This document shows positions 1-14,000 of a stretch of DNA of 64,000 bases, one piece after another (the first letter of the stretch is position 1; each line of letters begins with the position of its first letter). Origin of the DNA: Orthonyx spaldingii (lineage: Eukaryota > Chordata > Aves > Passeriformes > Orthonychidae). The notes below the pieces were generated by a model. The model saw nothing but the letters and a program-made list of their open reading frames with translations, was not told the DNA's origin and searched no databases. The stretch covers positions 1,044,324 to 1,108,323 of the forward strand of contig VZTJ01003851.1 in NCBI GenBank assembly GCA_013397795.1, written 5' to 3'. A program made the position numbers and the translations under genes.

Positions 1-3000
1 GAAATTGTTTCCAACACTCATCTCATTGCTATGAGTCTCTCCCTGCCCAAGAAAAAAATACTGGAAAAAAATTATTAGCATTTATTTTGGTCTAGTAATT
101 TTCATTTAAAGTAGCATGTGTTACATAAAGTATGCAGTATGCTGGAGCAATTTTTGGGAAGAAACAATCTGAACCTATGAGTACTGGTAGTGCTTTACAT
201 GAGTATTAAGACTGCTTACTAGCAAAAGGTCTCTGGTCATGTCCATTACCTTCCTGCACTTCTTTATAATTGAAAACAACCTTGCTGTGAAGCTGTTGAA
301 ACGCAGATAGGCTAGGAAAAAAAAAAAAAAGACCAATTCTTTTCTGGGCCCTGAACCGAACAAGCAAACTGTAATATGTTGGTCATTTTGAGGAATTCCT
401 GTCATAGCATAATTCCCCCGGTATTGCTCAATAATTACAAAGTTCTTCTAGCAAATACATAAATGTTTCCTGCCCTGCCATACATCTGCTGTGAAAGGAA
501 GCCCCCAAGACAGCCCTGTGAGCAACTCAGCACTGCCTTCTCTGCTGTTCCCTGGAGCACCCTCTGCCACAGTGCCTGTCCCCCAGGTCTCAGGAGCCTG
601 AGACAACTGGTCCTGCTGCAGCCACCGAGCTGCTTCCTCCCCTCTTTGTCATCGACTGCCAGGCACCCTGCTGGCACCCAGCCCTGCAGCATCTCTCTAG
701 GCCCCCCTGCAGTACAAACAAATAACAAGCAAGAGGGTTGCCTCAGAGCTGCTGGCCAGACCGTGTTTCCAGTTGAACGGTTCCCTCTCTTGGAGCCGTG
801 AGCTTGGAAGCACTCATGCCAGTGACACTGCCACTTGAGGCCACGAAAGAACAAGGTCATGAGAAGAAAAGTTTAAAAATCAGTGCTTCAGACTGTTCAT
901 TTTGCTCAAATGGTGCTTTCTTTCAAATGCCTTTATAGATTATTGCTCACACTGACCTTTCCAATGTGTCATAAGAAATAGTGCAGACTGCATTAAGGTT
1001 GGGTGTATTTTGATGCTGTTACATGCAATAAATCCAGAAGCTGACTCCATTTCTAGGTTGGGCTGCTGTACATGCTCTGAACCTACACACACTCTCCATT
1101 CTTTCTCCTGGGGTCTAAACATGCTTTATTCAGCTTATACCCCTACTCCTGACCTTTATTTGAAGGTACTTGGGACCCTGAGATCTCCAGCAGATTTTGC
1201 ACATGAGCATCAGCGTTGTCTGGAAAGCTTTTTGGCAACATGCACATGACACCTGGGGAGGCCAGAACATTTGTCAGAAGACCACAACAGGAATGATTCT
1301 GAAATTTAGACGTAAAACAGAAGCAGTCTGTGTAGTTGGTCCCTTAATTCATTTTTCTAATTCATACAAATTCATCCTGCAACAGAGTGGTTTGGAAGAC
1401 ACTTGTAAATCTAGATTATAACCTGACCTACATTAAACTCTAAGTCCACATTTTATATAGTACTTTTGTTTGGCATCTATTTCCCTTTTGCATTTACAGA
1501 AATTTTAAGCTCGTGTATAAAGAGAAGAATAAGTGAGTCATTACTTTTTGCTTCATCACTTATTTACCTGGAATGCATGAAGACATATGGTTACAAATAT
1601 ATGAAACAATTTTAATGTCAGATTTAAATGTTTCCAAAACAGGGGCGGAGGAAGGACAAATGCCCTAGTTAGACTGAAGATGGGGCTGGGATGGGATTTG
1701 GGACACAACTGCCTGCATGCACAAGGACCTGACCTTAGCGACCTCCCAAGTCCTTTCCAGGCTGGGATTTCCACATCTGCTTTATCCAAGTTCCCCGGCG
1801 GGTCAGTCTGATCGCAGCGCACTTCTCCCTGAGCGAGTTCATGCTCTCACATGGTATTTGTATGGATGAAGCTCTTCATTGTTTTCAAGTGTTGTCAAGG
1901 AGTAGCATTGCAACTGTACACGCAAAATTTCATCATGTCACTTGGCTGAATGCTCCTTGGGGCTGGGATGGAAGCGTATGAGGAATTTTTGGATACTAAA
2001 CAAATCACTATTAATATTTAGCATGTTGTACTGCTGAGTTGTGGAAATTTGTGTGTAGAACTTCATTGCTTGAATGTTTTTGGCTTTATTTTTTTCCTGG
2101 GTAGACTTTTGAAAATGCTGAAGTCCTGGCATCAGCCTCCTTATAACCCTCTTCTTGCTGTTTTCCAAGGATGCTTTTGGAAAGTTCTTGGAGACTAATA
2201 CCAGACTGTGCAGACAGACTCAGAAACCACAGAGATCATTCATCTCAGACATTCTAAAGCTTTTGGAACAGGAAGCTCTAAAACACTTTGATTCCCCCAT
2301 AATCTAGGTTGTTTAGGGGAACAATATGTCTCCATGGTATAAAAATAGCCATGTGGCTCCAGAGCGCTGCCCTTTTGAGTAGCACATGCTGGCCACCACT
2401 GTTCAAGACATCTTTACTTGGAACAGCAAGCATGGCTAGTGTAGAGCCCTTGGATAGGTCTGAGATGACTAGAGAGGTCCTCTGAGCAGTAAGTCTTCTC
2501 AGAGGGACTTTTACAAACCATTTTCAAAACTCTCTGTGTTCACAGACTGGTAGCTAACAAAGGGTTAGGCTGTGGAGGCTCCCAAGCCTCTGTGACTGCG
2601 GAGGGAAGGTTCCCCCTGGTTTGCAAAGGAGCAGTGGTAGGCAGGCTGCTGTTCAGCCAAGCTGTGCAGATGCCCCACATTATAAAGAAAAGATCATGTC
2701 TCCTCATAAAGATTTTAGTTTGGCTCTCACCTGCGCTTCCTCCTTCCCCATTCCACTTTTTCCTCACCAAAATAAAAGTGTATTGATTGCAAGCATATTG
2801 CCATCCTTCGTGTGTGGAAAACATGTCAAAACAACAGCAAGCTATCTGCAAAGGGTAATATTAACAATGTCTCTCTGCCTCAGAGGATCCTGAAGAAATT
2901 AATTAATTTATTTGCAAGATGTTCTGACTGGAGTAAGGATCCTGTAATTAAATTCCACTTACGCATTGTCAATGCCTTTATGTGCTCTTAGTAGAAAAAA

Positions 3001-6000
3001 AAAGGAAAACATAAACATGCAAAGGTACTCAATTTAAAATAAGACACACAAGAGAGACTCGTCTGTTCACAGATATTACTTTTTTATCAGGCTTTCATTG
3101 CCCAGATCACGTTCCACAGACATGTGGCATTTCATAAACTACAGCTCCATGACTACAGGGATGTGGGGTTTCTGGTAACAGCACAAGGTGGCATGTGCCA
3201 TCCTATCCTCCATGCCTGTGTAACCACGAACAGGCATTGCACAAGCAAGGGGGGAAAGTCTGATGGCCAGGTACTGACACTCCCTGCCTGCAGCAGGCTG
3301 CATGCCCTGCAGGGGATGTTCTTCTGGGTCCACGAGTATGCATGTACAACCAGACAACTGGTTAATCAAGTCATTTAAGAGATGCACAGGATAGAAGACA
3401 CAATATCTTGGTCACTAATCTGAAGGACTTTTATTTTAGCAGAGCTGTTGAGGCAAAGTCTTAAGAAGTCTGTTAATGAAAACTATTACCTACAATAATC
3501 ATCACCATTGACCCCTGTGTGAATCTGCATTTCTGTGAAGTCTGGATCAAAACAAATTTTTTTGTCAGAAGAAAGAAATTTTTACTACTGCTTTCACATA
3601 GAACAGTGCAAGGTGACCTGCAGACTTTAAATGGGAAGCACTGTAGAAAAATGAACTCAGTGGAAGGTGCTAGTGGGGCTGATCTTCACAGCATCTGAAG
3701 GAGATAAACAATCTACAATCTATAACCAAACTAATTTCTTTAAATGTTTCGGGGGAAAGGTGAAGGAACACAGCACAAAGCACAGCTCTCTCGTGACAAG
3801 TCCAGAGAAGCACAGAGCTTGAACTTCTTTGCTTCATTTGTTTCTAAGAAATACATGTCTGCACAAAAACTATTTCTTAGCAGCTCTATACTGGGCATCA
3901 CTGTACCCACTGCTGCCATTCAGGCTGGACAAGGAGTTAGCACATTACCATTTTCCAGTTTAATTTGAAAGAAGTCTTCTCCAAAGAACACTTTCTGTCC
4001 TAACAGCTGTGCAAGAAAAATGTATATGTCAAGATAGAGGAAGAGAGGGAGTCAGATCATCAGCCCTGGTAAAATTAGAAAGAAGCACGATGAAAACTAT
4101 TAATGCTACTCTCAAGCAATAGAGACTGTAACCTAAAACTGAAGAAACATAAAAAGTTTGATCATCTACAAAGATTATAATAAGTTAATCAAAAATAACA
4201 GCAGCAGGGGACTTACTATTCCAAGAACAGACTTCATTTTATTGAATATCATACTTACAATGAAGTATTCTGTACAATAAACAGCAATATGAGCATGAGG
4301 AATCTGGAAAGTTAGAGAGCAGTCCCATTTTAGTTTTTGAGTTAGTTTTGGTTCAGAGAGAAAGATAACAGAAAGAGATACACCCCTCAGTTTGTGTTCA
4401 CATGAAGAATAACTGCCTACAAGCAAATCTGTAGGTCCTGAGAATTGCTCCTACTAGCACGGGGCAATACTGAAGGCACTGCCTGAGATGCTGCCATCAA
4501 CAAAAGAGACCACTAAATCTTCTAAAGGTCCTCACATTCATGAAGAAAACCAGACACAGAGCTACAGCCAAAAAGCACAGTCAGCAGCAGGTACTTCTTG
4601 CAAGGATGACGTAGTACTTAGACCAAACACAAGAAAAGTTTCAAGTTCAGAGGCTAAAGGGGTCATCTGGTGCTGCTTGACAAGAATGTCAACGAATGCA
4701 TTCTGTCGTGTTTTCACCCCAGCCCCATGCAGCTGCTCACTCACTGCCCCACCAGCAGGATCAGGGAGACAATCAGAATGGTAAAAGCTGGAAAACTCAG
4801 GCATTGAGATGAGGCAGTTTTATAGGGAAAGCAAAAGCTGTACACACCAGCAAAGCAAAACAAGACATTCATTCACTGCTTGCCATGGGCAGGGAGGTGT
4901 TCAGCCATCTCCAAGAGAGCAGGGCCCCATCACATGTAACAGTGACTTGGGAAGATAAACGTCATCACTTCAAATTTTCCCCTCTTCTTCCTTCTTCCCT
5001 CCACTTCATATAATTATTATTTATACTATGAACATGATGTCATATGGTCTGGAATATCCCTTTGGTCTGTTGGGGTCACCTGTCCCAGCTGTGGCTCCTC
5101 CCAACGTCCCATGCACTCCCAACTTCCTTGCCAGAGTGGCAGCATGAAAAGCTGAAAAGGCCTTGGCTTTGTGTGAGCCCTGCTCAGCAATAACAAAAAC
5201 ATTTCTATATTATCAACCCTATGTTCAGCACAAATCCAAAACACAGCTCCATACTAGCCACTGTGAAGAAAGTTAACTCTACCCCAGCCAAAATCAGCAC
5301 ACATCCCCAGTCTTCTGCTTTGCAAAGCAAGAAAGAAGGTTTGAGGATTTGAGGGATTTTTTTAATATTAAAAAAAAAATGGATTTGGGCATTCTCCCTT
5401 CAGAACAGCACAAACTTACAGCTTCATGGCTGCTCTGCATATGTGTGTGTGCATGCTGGGCCATGGGAAGCAAAATGTGTTGGGAAACCAGAATAGCAAA
5501 TTTTAATTTAATTTACCTTACCCAGTGTAGAAAAGGAACCTAGCTGGTTCCTCACTGCTTATGCAATCTTTCCCATTGAACACTACCTCACAGGTCATAC
5601 ACCTCCTTTCCAAACATAATATTGCCTCATAATAAAACTTGGGAAAACATATTGAAAGGTCAAAATAACAGTAACAAGTTATAAAACTATTTTACTTATT
5701 CAAGGTTTCTATTTCCAATATCCTGTCTTTAATCTTCCACTTTCAATATTTACATACACTTTTGTAAACTTTATTAGGGTGATATTTTGAGTTCGGGTGG
5801 ACAGTGTTAAAGTGTTAATCCCTGCATGCATTTAAACACCACAACCAGACTGTATAACTAAAATATTTAATGTCTTCATGGCTCTCTCTCCATTTTCTTG
5901 TGAGCAGTTTTCCTTAAACTAATTCTGAATGCCCTAGCAGAAGCTCACTCTCCTGTCAAGATGTTCTGCCAGCATCAGTAGGTGTTTTAGCCTCATCACA

Positions 6001-7679
6001 GAGAGGCTAAGCTGGGGCTGGTTCACATGATGGAGAGCTCAGTGGAGCAAGCAGTCTCACCCTCCCAACGTGAAGTATTCCTTCTGATGGAAACCAGATC
6101 ATGGAGAGCAAAAAGGGAATTACGTGTGTTCAGGCATTGTCCTCACTAGGTTGGGACATTCTCCAGCATCCTGCCATCAAACACAAGTTAAAATACCTTG
6201 TCATGGTCCAGCTTCTGGGAGGTAATCACAGACACTCATGGAAGTTGCATCAAAGGAATTTTCCAATTCATTATTCTGAAAAATGTGCCTTTAAGCAATT
6301 TCCCCAAAAACATGAAAGAGGCCAGTGCATAGCTAGAAATGGGATTTTGCTCTTCTAAAGAAAGGCATAAAATCCACCCCAGACTTCAGTTCTTCAGCAT
6401 CGCTCACTTTTCTGAGACTCAGAGCATGGGCACATGACTGAGTGTGAATCCCAAAGTTCTGGCTATAGGAGTTGCTGCCAATTTGTGGGGATGCACTTGT
6501 CTGCAATATTCACAGAGCACACGCACTCCTCAAACTGCTTATCATCTGTTTCCACACAGCTTATCACCACCTCTCTGTCCCTCCTGCCATAACAAAGCAA
6601 GCAGAGTAGAATATACAGTCACACATCTTTCAGTCCTCTGCAGCAGTTCAGGCTTCATCATTGGCTTTTGCATCAAGAGAGGTCAGGATTGCCCCAAAAG
6701 TCCCTGACTTGTCCCACCTGTGGGGAAAATTGCTCCCAAAAAATGGGTGACAGAACATGGCTCGGGTAAAAATGGAGGAGTAAAATTGCAGCAGACTCTT
6801 ATACTTCCATATGTTTTTACTATGATAATATTTGAGGGGAGGGGGCAGATTACAACCTCAAACTTGCCCAAAGGCAGAGTAATCCTGCTTTAGCTTAATC
6901 CCCATTGAAGCTTGGTACACCCATGTTACCTTGTGCTGGGGAAGGTTGTGAATGGCACATTGACAGCTTGGCTAACAGGCAGGTGTAAAATTAATTTGTG
7001 CTAACATGATTGTGTGCTGTCTGTTCCTTTGCACCAGAACAATATTTCTTGGGGTATCACATGAAATGATGGTGTCTTAAATGAAACGTAAAAGCTCCGA
7101 GTCCTTGATGGATCCTGAGGCTTCTGTGACAACAAAATTGGGTAATGATTCCAACAGGAATGAAAAATTTCAAATACTAAAGCTTCTGCTACAATTTCTC
7201 TGTTCTTATCTGTCTCTCTTATCCCAGTTTTAAAGCTTTTTCTGACTCTGGCAAGGAATGCAAAGCCCCACGGGATTTTTGCTGCAGTCTTCAAACTGGT
7301 GTGGCTATTGTAAATTGAGAGTGCTGCTGGATAAGAAGAATTGCTTATTTTCTGAGCACCACACCAGATGCTGCATATCCTACCCTATATCCTACTGCTC
7401 TGCCTGAGCTACAAGTGGAGTTACACATGCTTTGGCTGTGGCTCCTGCATCTTCAATGAAATAATTAACACTTTCAATTGTGCACATTCGGTATGCAAAT
7501 TGAAGTTCAGTAACTTCAGCTTACTCCCTTGGACTGCAGGCATAACCACAACGACGTTTCTATAGGAAACCTTTGCACCTTTGCATACAGGACATTACTT
7601 TTATCTGCAGGAGTAAAGGAAGTCACAGTTTCCCCTGCACATCCGCCGTGCTTCATCTGCTCTCATCAGCACTTCAGTA
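1..7679. other. Gene-free DNA, no exon recognised
   Basis: All open frames here are short and overlap one another on both strands, and none shows a protein family I recognise. The longest is a 141-codon minus-strand frame at 435-860, which shares a locally GC-richer patch (about 460-800) with a 112-codon plus-strand frame. Such mirrored frames are typical of chance. I see no CR1 match, no CpG island and no convincing paired splice sites. The stretch is probably intron or intergenic DNA. Confidence 0.6.
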
Positions 7680-8060
7680 CACGGAACACAACGATTTATT
7701 CTCGGCAAAGGGTCCGGGCTGAGGCACTCCTGCAGCATCCGCGTTGTCCCTTGGCGCTGGCAGGCGATGGCAGCCCAAGGCAGAGGAGGGTGAAGGCACT
7801 GAGGGTCTGCCCGGGCGCCGGAGGCACCGCCACCACGGGGAGGCTCGCACGGCGCGACTGGCTGCTCACCGGCAGAGCCTCCGGTCACTCCCTCAGCTCA
7901 GAACTGCCCCCCCATGTCTTCTTAGCACGAACAGGGTCCTGCCACCTGTGTTTAGGAAGAAGAGAAAAAGACTGGGAAGAGATGGAGCCTCGCAGACTGC
8001 TCCCCGGAGACTCCGCCTCGCCTCGGCTTCCGCTGCACGCTTTGGACGTGATGGATGGAG
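7680..8060. promoter_or_regulatory. Small CpG island
   Basis: I counted about 30 CpG dinucleotides in roughly 400 bp of GC-rich sequence, close to the number expected without CpG depletion; the flanks are strongly depleted. This is the signature of an unmethylated island, often a promoter, an alternative promoter or an intragenic island. The long overlapping open frames across it (206 codons on plus at 7529-8149, others on minus) are best explained by high GC and few stops. A consensus minus-strand donor lies just to the right (8259-8264). Which strand, if any, is transcribed from here is not shown. Confidence 0.5.
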
Positions 8061-11000
8061 GGGTCGGTGCTTGGAGACCGGATGAATCATATTTTCCATG
8101 TTCGGTTGTAATCTGTGTAATTTCTTTATCACAGGGCAAAATGCATTAAAGCCCAGGCGGCTGGAGCGCTCTGTGGGCTGCATTCTGGTTTCCTCTGCCG
8201 TCAGAGCACGGTGCCATCCAGCTGCCCCTCCTTGTGCATCCCCGGCGTTCTTCAGGGCACTCACCTCTTGGCAGCTGTCTTTCTTCTTTCCCTTTGGTGC
8301 AGCAGGGCTCGGAGGTGCTGAGAACTGATAACTCCTGCTCAGTTGCTCACCTTTGCGCCCCAGTAACACAAATCAGCTTGGAAAGGAGCACAGAGAGCAA
8401 AGCGCTTTTCTCATCTGCAGTCCTGAAACATATTTGTCTTCTCCTCACCTTGCCTTTCCTTTAGGAGATTTTGGTTCCTCCCGCTGAAGGTTGCTCCAGA
8501 AGGAGATGGACCATGCAGACGGGGAGCTGCAGTTGTGTGATGTTCCCTGCTCAGCTACTCCTACCTGCTTTGGCTGTGGAGGCAAGAAGTGGCTGTACCT
8601 CTGAACTGAACATTAAGCTTCCGCTCCTGAGCATATTGCCAGGAAATGCTGCGTGCGTCTGTCAGCCTCCCCAGGGCCCAGAATAGCTGTGCTCTCTGCC
8701 TGCCCCAGATCTTCACCACCCGTGTGGATTTGCTTTTTTAATTCTGTCACAGCCCTCACATGAGCTGCCCAACTTAAAGCAAATTTCTTAGTCATCTTTC
8801 TATCTACCAGACATAACGTCACAGCGGTCACTGTGCCTTTCCATGTAACGGGCTCCTGGTTTTGACTCTCTAGCTACCCCTCCGCTAGTAAGCAATGCTG
8901 TGTCATGGCTCCTCTCCTGGGGTTTTTCCACACTGTCAAACTATCAGTGTGGTTATGTTGCACAGTTCAAGCCAACACCCCACAGAGCTGTCTCAGACGG
9001 TGCCCAGGACCAGTCTAGGGTTAGCAGGGCAGGTGCCATCCTTAACAGACAGAGTGGGTGCAATTACCCTGGTCTGAAGGGTGAAATGTACTACTGTAGG
9101 AACACAGCCCATGATGCACCCCAGCAATCACAAACAGTACTTTTTGTGGACGAGGATAAGAAATAGAGAGACAAACTTCTCTCTCTGGAGAGTTACCACC
9201 CTCTGACCATCACTGGATGCACATCTTTAAGTGGGCTTCCCCTCATCAGCCTTTGGCTATTTAAATCCAATCATCCACTAGTTTCTCTCTTAGTAAAGGG
9301 ATAGACACAGGAACCTCTAATGGGCAACTTAAAATAGATGGGGTGAGTCACCAACAGGAGACATCTGTTACTATCCACTAATTAGAGAAGGAGCCAAGAG
9401 AACTAACTCAGACAACTTTCTTCACCCAGCTAAACTTGGGTGACATGAATCTTCCTTTATGTGGTTTTGCCTCTACCTAGACTACTGAGTCCTGGGACAA
9501 GGCACTGCCATATGCACGTTAAACAAGTACACTTGTACAAATGTAGATTTCCTATGGCTTTTTGAACTGATCATTCCTGGCTTCTGAATAATTATTTCTG
9601 CAGAATTAACATTCTGAACATTTGCTTTCCAGTGGAATATATGTCATGCCATACAATCTGTGATGTGCAAGATTCTAGATTCACATAATAAATTACTTTC
9701 AGCTATATTTTTAACCAATATGTTTGTTCTCTAAGTTATACCACATGGCTGAAGGAAAACACACACTTCTGTTCATTAGATCCCACAGCTCAAGCAGCAA
9801 TGTATCAGTAGTAGTGACTCTGACCAGCATATGTAAGAATATGTTAGCAGCACTATCATTTTATACCCACTGGAGGTGGCATTTGTGACAGCATGAATAA
9901 ATGAGAAGCTAAGCAGTGGTTCTACCTGAGTCCTGTTCTTTTCCACTTTTCCATTGTTGCAGCAGGGATGAGGAAGGAGTATCAAAAGAATGTATGTTTG
10001 CTTCTCCAAAATACTGGGATGACAATTCCCTTTGAAATAGGGAATAAAAGTCATTTTCCTCTTGTCTCCATGTGCTCAGAAGTGTGTGAATAAATATAAT
10101 CTGACACACAATTTGTATGAGTGCGATACTGTGAAGCACCATTTTATTTTGCACCGCCAAGCATTTGGCACATCTCATGAGGAAAGGAACGGTTCACAAA
10201 CCATGCAAGTCTCCCTAAAACACATCATAAAACCTGTGGTGTGCTCCAAGCCACTCTACATGCTGTTTGTTCCACTTACTCCCTTCCAGTGTTAGTCTTT
10301 GCCTTTCAAAATCCTCTGATTTTCCCCCTCTCATTGAACGACATTAGTTACTATGGAAACTGATCTGTGGGTATGGAACTTGGTGACATCCACATGGAAG
10401 GGATGCTTCCCAGGAACATAAATATCGACTGGATGGTTACATGCCAACTCTGCATATGGCTTAGATTTTGTAAAAACCCACAGAAGGTCACTGAGGGAAA
10501 AGAGGTATCAGCTGAGGTTATGATGAAAGAAACCCCAAATCCAGCCACTGGTATGTTCAGCAGTCCCATGACCTTCCTGGTGACACAGCCCTGTGATTCA
10601 GAGGGAGAAGAACAAGAGACAGGCTGTGCTGAACCACAGGACTGTGGATCCCTCCCAGGAACTGCTCCATACTGAGAGAAACACACAAGGTCACTACAGC
10701 TTTTGTGGTGAGCTTTAATGATGCTGACCAGAGAACTGTTAGCTAAAGTTAAAAGTAATTAAAAAAAAAAAATGCCATACGCAGCACAACAAAAATGTTT
10801 GTGACCTAGATGTTTCACAGAGTTCCTTTCTCATAACACAGAAATTCATCTATTGCAAAAAACCCTTTGTGAAGATACACTTGGCTGGGTGGTACTTTGT
10901 TGTGTCACTACGAGGAGAAAAACTTTTTAGAGGGTTTAGGTCCATCAGAAAACAACTGCACCAAGGAGAAGAGAGCCCTGCTCTCAAGTAGGCAGCACTC

Positions 11001-14000
11001 AGCAGAGGAGTAGGACCAGGCAGCTTAATAATAAACTTACTAGAAACCACCTCACTCAGTGCAGGCCGGAGGCCAGGCAGAGGCATGTGGGGAGTACAAC
11101 CCCCTTTCCTTCCTGGCAGAGGGAAACCTGTGGGGCAGGAGGGAGGTAGCACTGCAGGCAACAGGGCAGAAGACTGGGATGAGGGGACTGGACACATCAT
11201 TATCTCAGCCTAGATTTATGGATTTCCAACCCTTGTTTTTGATAAATATGTGAATCCCTGTCTAGAACAGAGGCACACAGGCCGAGTTGGGGCATCATGC
11301 TGCAACCAAGGTGGGTGTTTTGAAGTAGCAGTTGTTCATATAGATTTTTTTCTCTAACTGTGTTTCCAGAGGAGTAGGAGACATCTCCAAGCATCTCCCA
11401 GTGTGTATCAGCACAAGTCACTGCCAGGACAGATGCTGCCAGATGGGTATTGCAGGGGAATAAAATCCTCAGAGTGGAGAGATTGTTTGACATGCTTTGG
11501 GTTGGGTTGGGTTTTTATTTAATATGACATGCCAGTGGTATTTCCGTTCACCTACACACCAGGTCAGCTGGCTGCCCTAAAGTATTGAAAATCCTGTTTA
11601 TTTACCTGGATGCATAAGGAGCAGGTCAGGGGTGGAGGTTTCTTCTTCACCCTTTGCTCCTTACTCCACAGCCCTGCATGTGGATCACTCAGGTTGCCCT
11701 TCCTCCACTTGAGTAGCTCAAGAGGAAAAAGGCTACAGTAGATTTAGTGATCAATGGCTGAGAATAAAATCTGACCCAATTTCAAATTCCTCTTGAAAGA
11801 TTTTTTTAAAAGACATTCATATTTTTTGGAGGTTGGTGCCATTGCAGCAGTAGCAGACCTAGTATGGGCAGTAAGGTAAAGAGGTACAGATTGCATATAT
11901 TAAGTGGAACTATCCTCAAAAACGACCAAGTAATTTAACACCTTGCACTGTGCTGTCATATTTTTGTTTGGCATCTACGAGAAAAGTCATCAGGTGCCAT
12001 TTTTAGATGGCCACCTCCCTGTTCACACTGATCTTTATAACAAGCATACAAATGCCCATCTATAATTAAAGTGGGATCTTTGCAGAACCCTAGAAATTTC
12101 AGTGAGACAGAGATTTTTAGACTGAATATGGACAAGTACAAAAAGTCATGCCTTTTGCACAGTTTACCTAAACTTTCAGGACATATTCTCTCTCACCAGG
12201 CAACCCTCTGGCACTGTCCCCATCCTCCACTTCTCTACTCTCTCAGAGCATTAGCAGAACACAGGCTACCCTAGAGAGGGGAGTGGCTCTAACACACTCC
12301 CCTGTCATTTCCCAGTGCATCAATTGTAGGGATTTTCCAGAGGGCTTTTTTAGATCCACCTGTTGTTTGTTCAGCCAACCCCACAGAAACATATAAACCT
12401 GTTTTACTTGAAAAGGGAAAGCAGGCGAACGTCTCTGTGCAATTAGATTGAGCTGTCTGTCTGCTTTCAGCCAAGAAAGAGCTGCCAACCATGTTGGAGA
12501 AACAATTTACCTGACTGACATCTGAAGAGGAACAGAGTGAGTCCCCTAAATGAAACTTTCTCTTCAGCCTCAGGGAAAAAAAAAATCTGTTCTATTCCCA
12601 CGGTTTTGGCTGATCCCCTCTGAGTCTGTGTGAGGCCTGATAGCTCTGAACTGTTCTTACTTGAAATAAACAGGCTGGCCCATCCCTAACTAAAACCAGT
12701 ATTTAAAATGTGACAGAGGAGCAGCTGGCAGAAAATTAACAACAAGATGATGACCCAGATGTAGCAATTAACTGACAAAAATTCACGTTCTAAAATACAT
12801 GTATTCAAAACCAACATGAAATAAATATTGCTAGATACCAATAAATAAGCTACAGAAATAGGCTCAATGTACTTCTGGTATTGTAGGAATCTTGTGTGCT
12901 ATATACACTCAAAAAAAAAAAAAAGGCAAAAATTGCACTTGATGGGAAATCAACTGACTGAAATCCATGCTGGTCAGAAGGAGAATGACTGCATGTTATA
13001 ATAAGTTGTGCTGAGGAATAATTGAGCGGAGAAATGGAAAGAAAATTGAGCAACAACCTCTCCTTGTCTTTTCTAACAAGATGTCTCAAAACTTAGTGAC
13101 ACTTTTGAGATGGTAAAAAGTAGCTTCAAAGCAATCAGCAGGAGAGTCAACACACCAGAGCTGCAGAGTTCCAGACAGAGTGGAAAAAATGATGCTGAAT
13201 CTGATTGCTAACATACTCTGTCGCTATACAAGTGATGACACAGGAAAAGACAGTGGAAATTCCAGAGCCAAGACTTGCAATAAGGTCAAAAATGAAAGCC
13301 AAAACAGGAAAAAGATTAATAGAAGGGCATCACCATCCTCTGCTCACCTGCATCAACCAGCAAGACCTCTCCCTTATTTGCATTTGGTTTTGCATACTGA
13401 TGTGAGCTCTAGACTTGGAGCCAAGGGACTGAATTTTTATTAGGCACAGGCTGTCAAAGCACAGACAGCGGCAGTGTAGCAAGGCTTGAACAGGCTCAGT
13501 TTAGCTGAGCGGGACTGCGGCTGCTCTCTATAAATACTCCGTGTGGGGGTAAGTGCCAAGGGGAGGGGAGAGCTATTTCTGATGAGAGAGATTTCCCAAG
13601 AAGAACAAATGGCTGTAAAGGGGACAGGGAGGCAAAGCCTCTGCCGGCAGAGGGAACAGGCCGTGCCACAGTGACTGCCCTGCCGGGCGTTGCCCGGGCT
13701 CACACCAGTCCATGGGGAGCAGCAGGTGGGCTGGCACGTGCCCTGATGCAGAGGATGGGCACGAGAAGCAATTCAAGGCCCGTGGGTTTGCCAAGGTGTG
13801 CTTGGGCAGCTGTGTGCTCACAGGATTCAGGGCAGCATCCCTCTGCATGCCAGGGACACCAAGGCTCCCAGCATGGGGGCATTGTCACACACTGGCACCC
13901 TGGTCTCATGTGCCTCTCCAGCAGCATCAATGTCTCAGGTCCATGTGGGACAGCCACGTTCAGTAGAACTTTCCTAAAGACCTTGTCTGGGAAGCTCAGA

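Noticed and set aside
435..860. 141-codon minus-strand frame mirrored by a 112-codon plus-strand frame
   Set aside because: Mirrored frames in locally GC-richer DNA, no recognisable domain and no splice context.
7529..8149. 206-codon plus-strand open frame
   Set aside because: It lies in a CpG island where stops are rare, has opposing open frames on the minus strand, and shows no family motif.
10351..10686. Frames of 111 and 102 codons on opposite strands
   Set aside because: Both strands open over the same bases, no recognised protein and no promoter or splice signals that fit.
13529..13554. TATAAATA followed by a GTAAGT donor-like site
   Set aside because: A TATA-driven start would fall near 13560, downstream of the donor, so the two cannot belong to one first exon. 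There is no CpG island.
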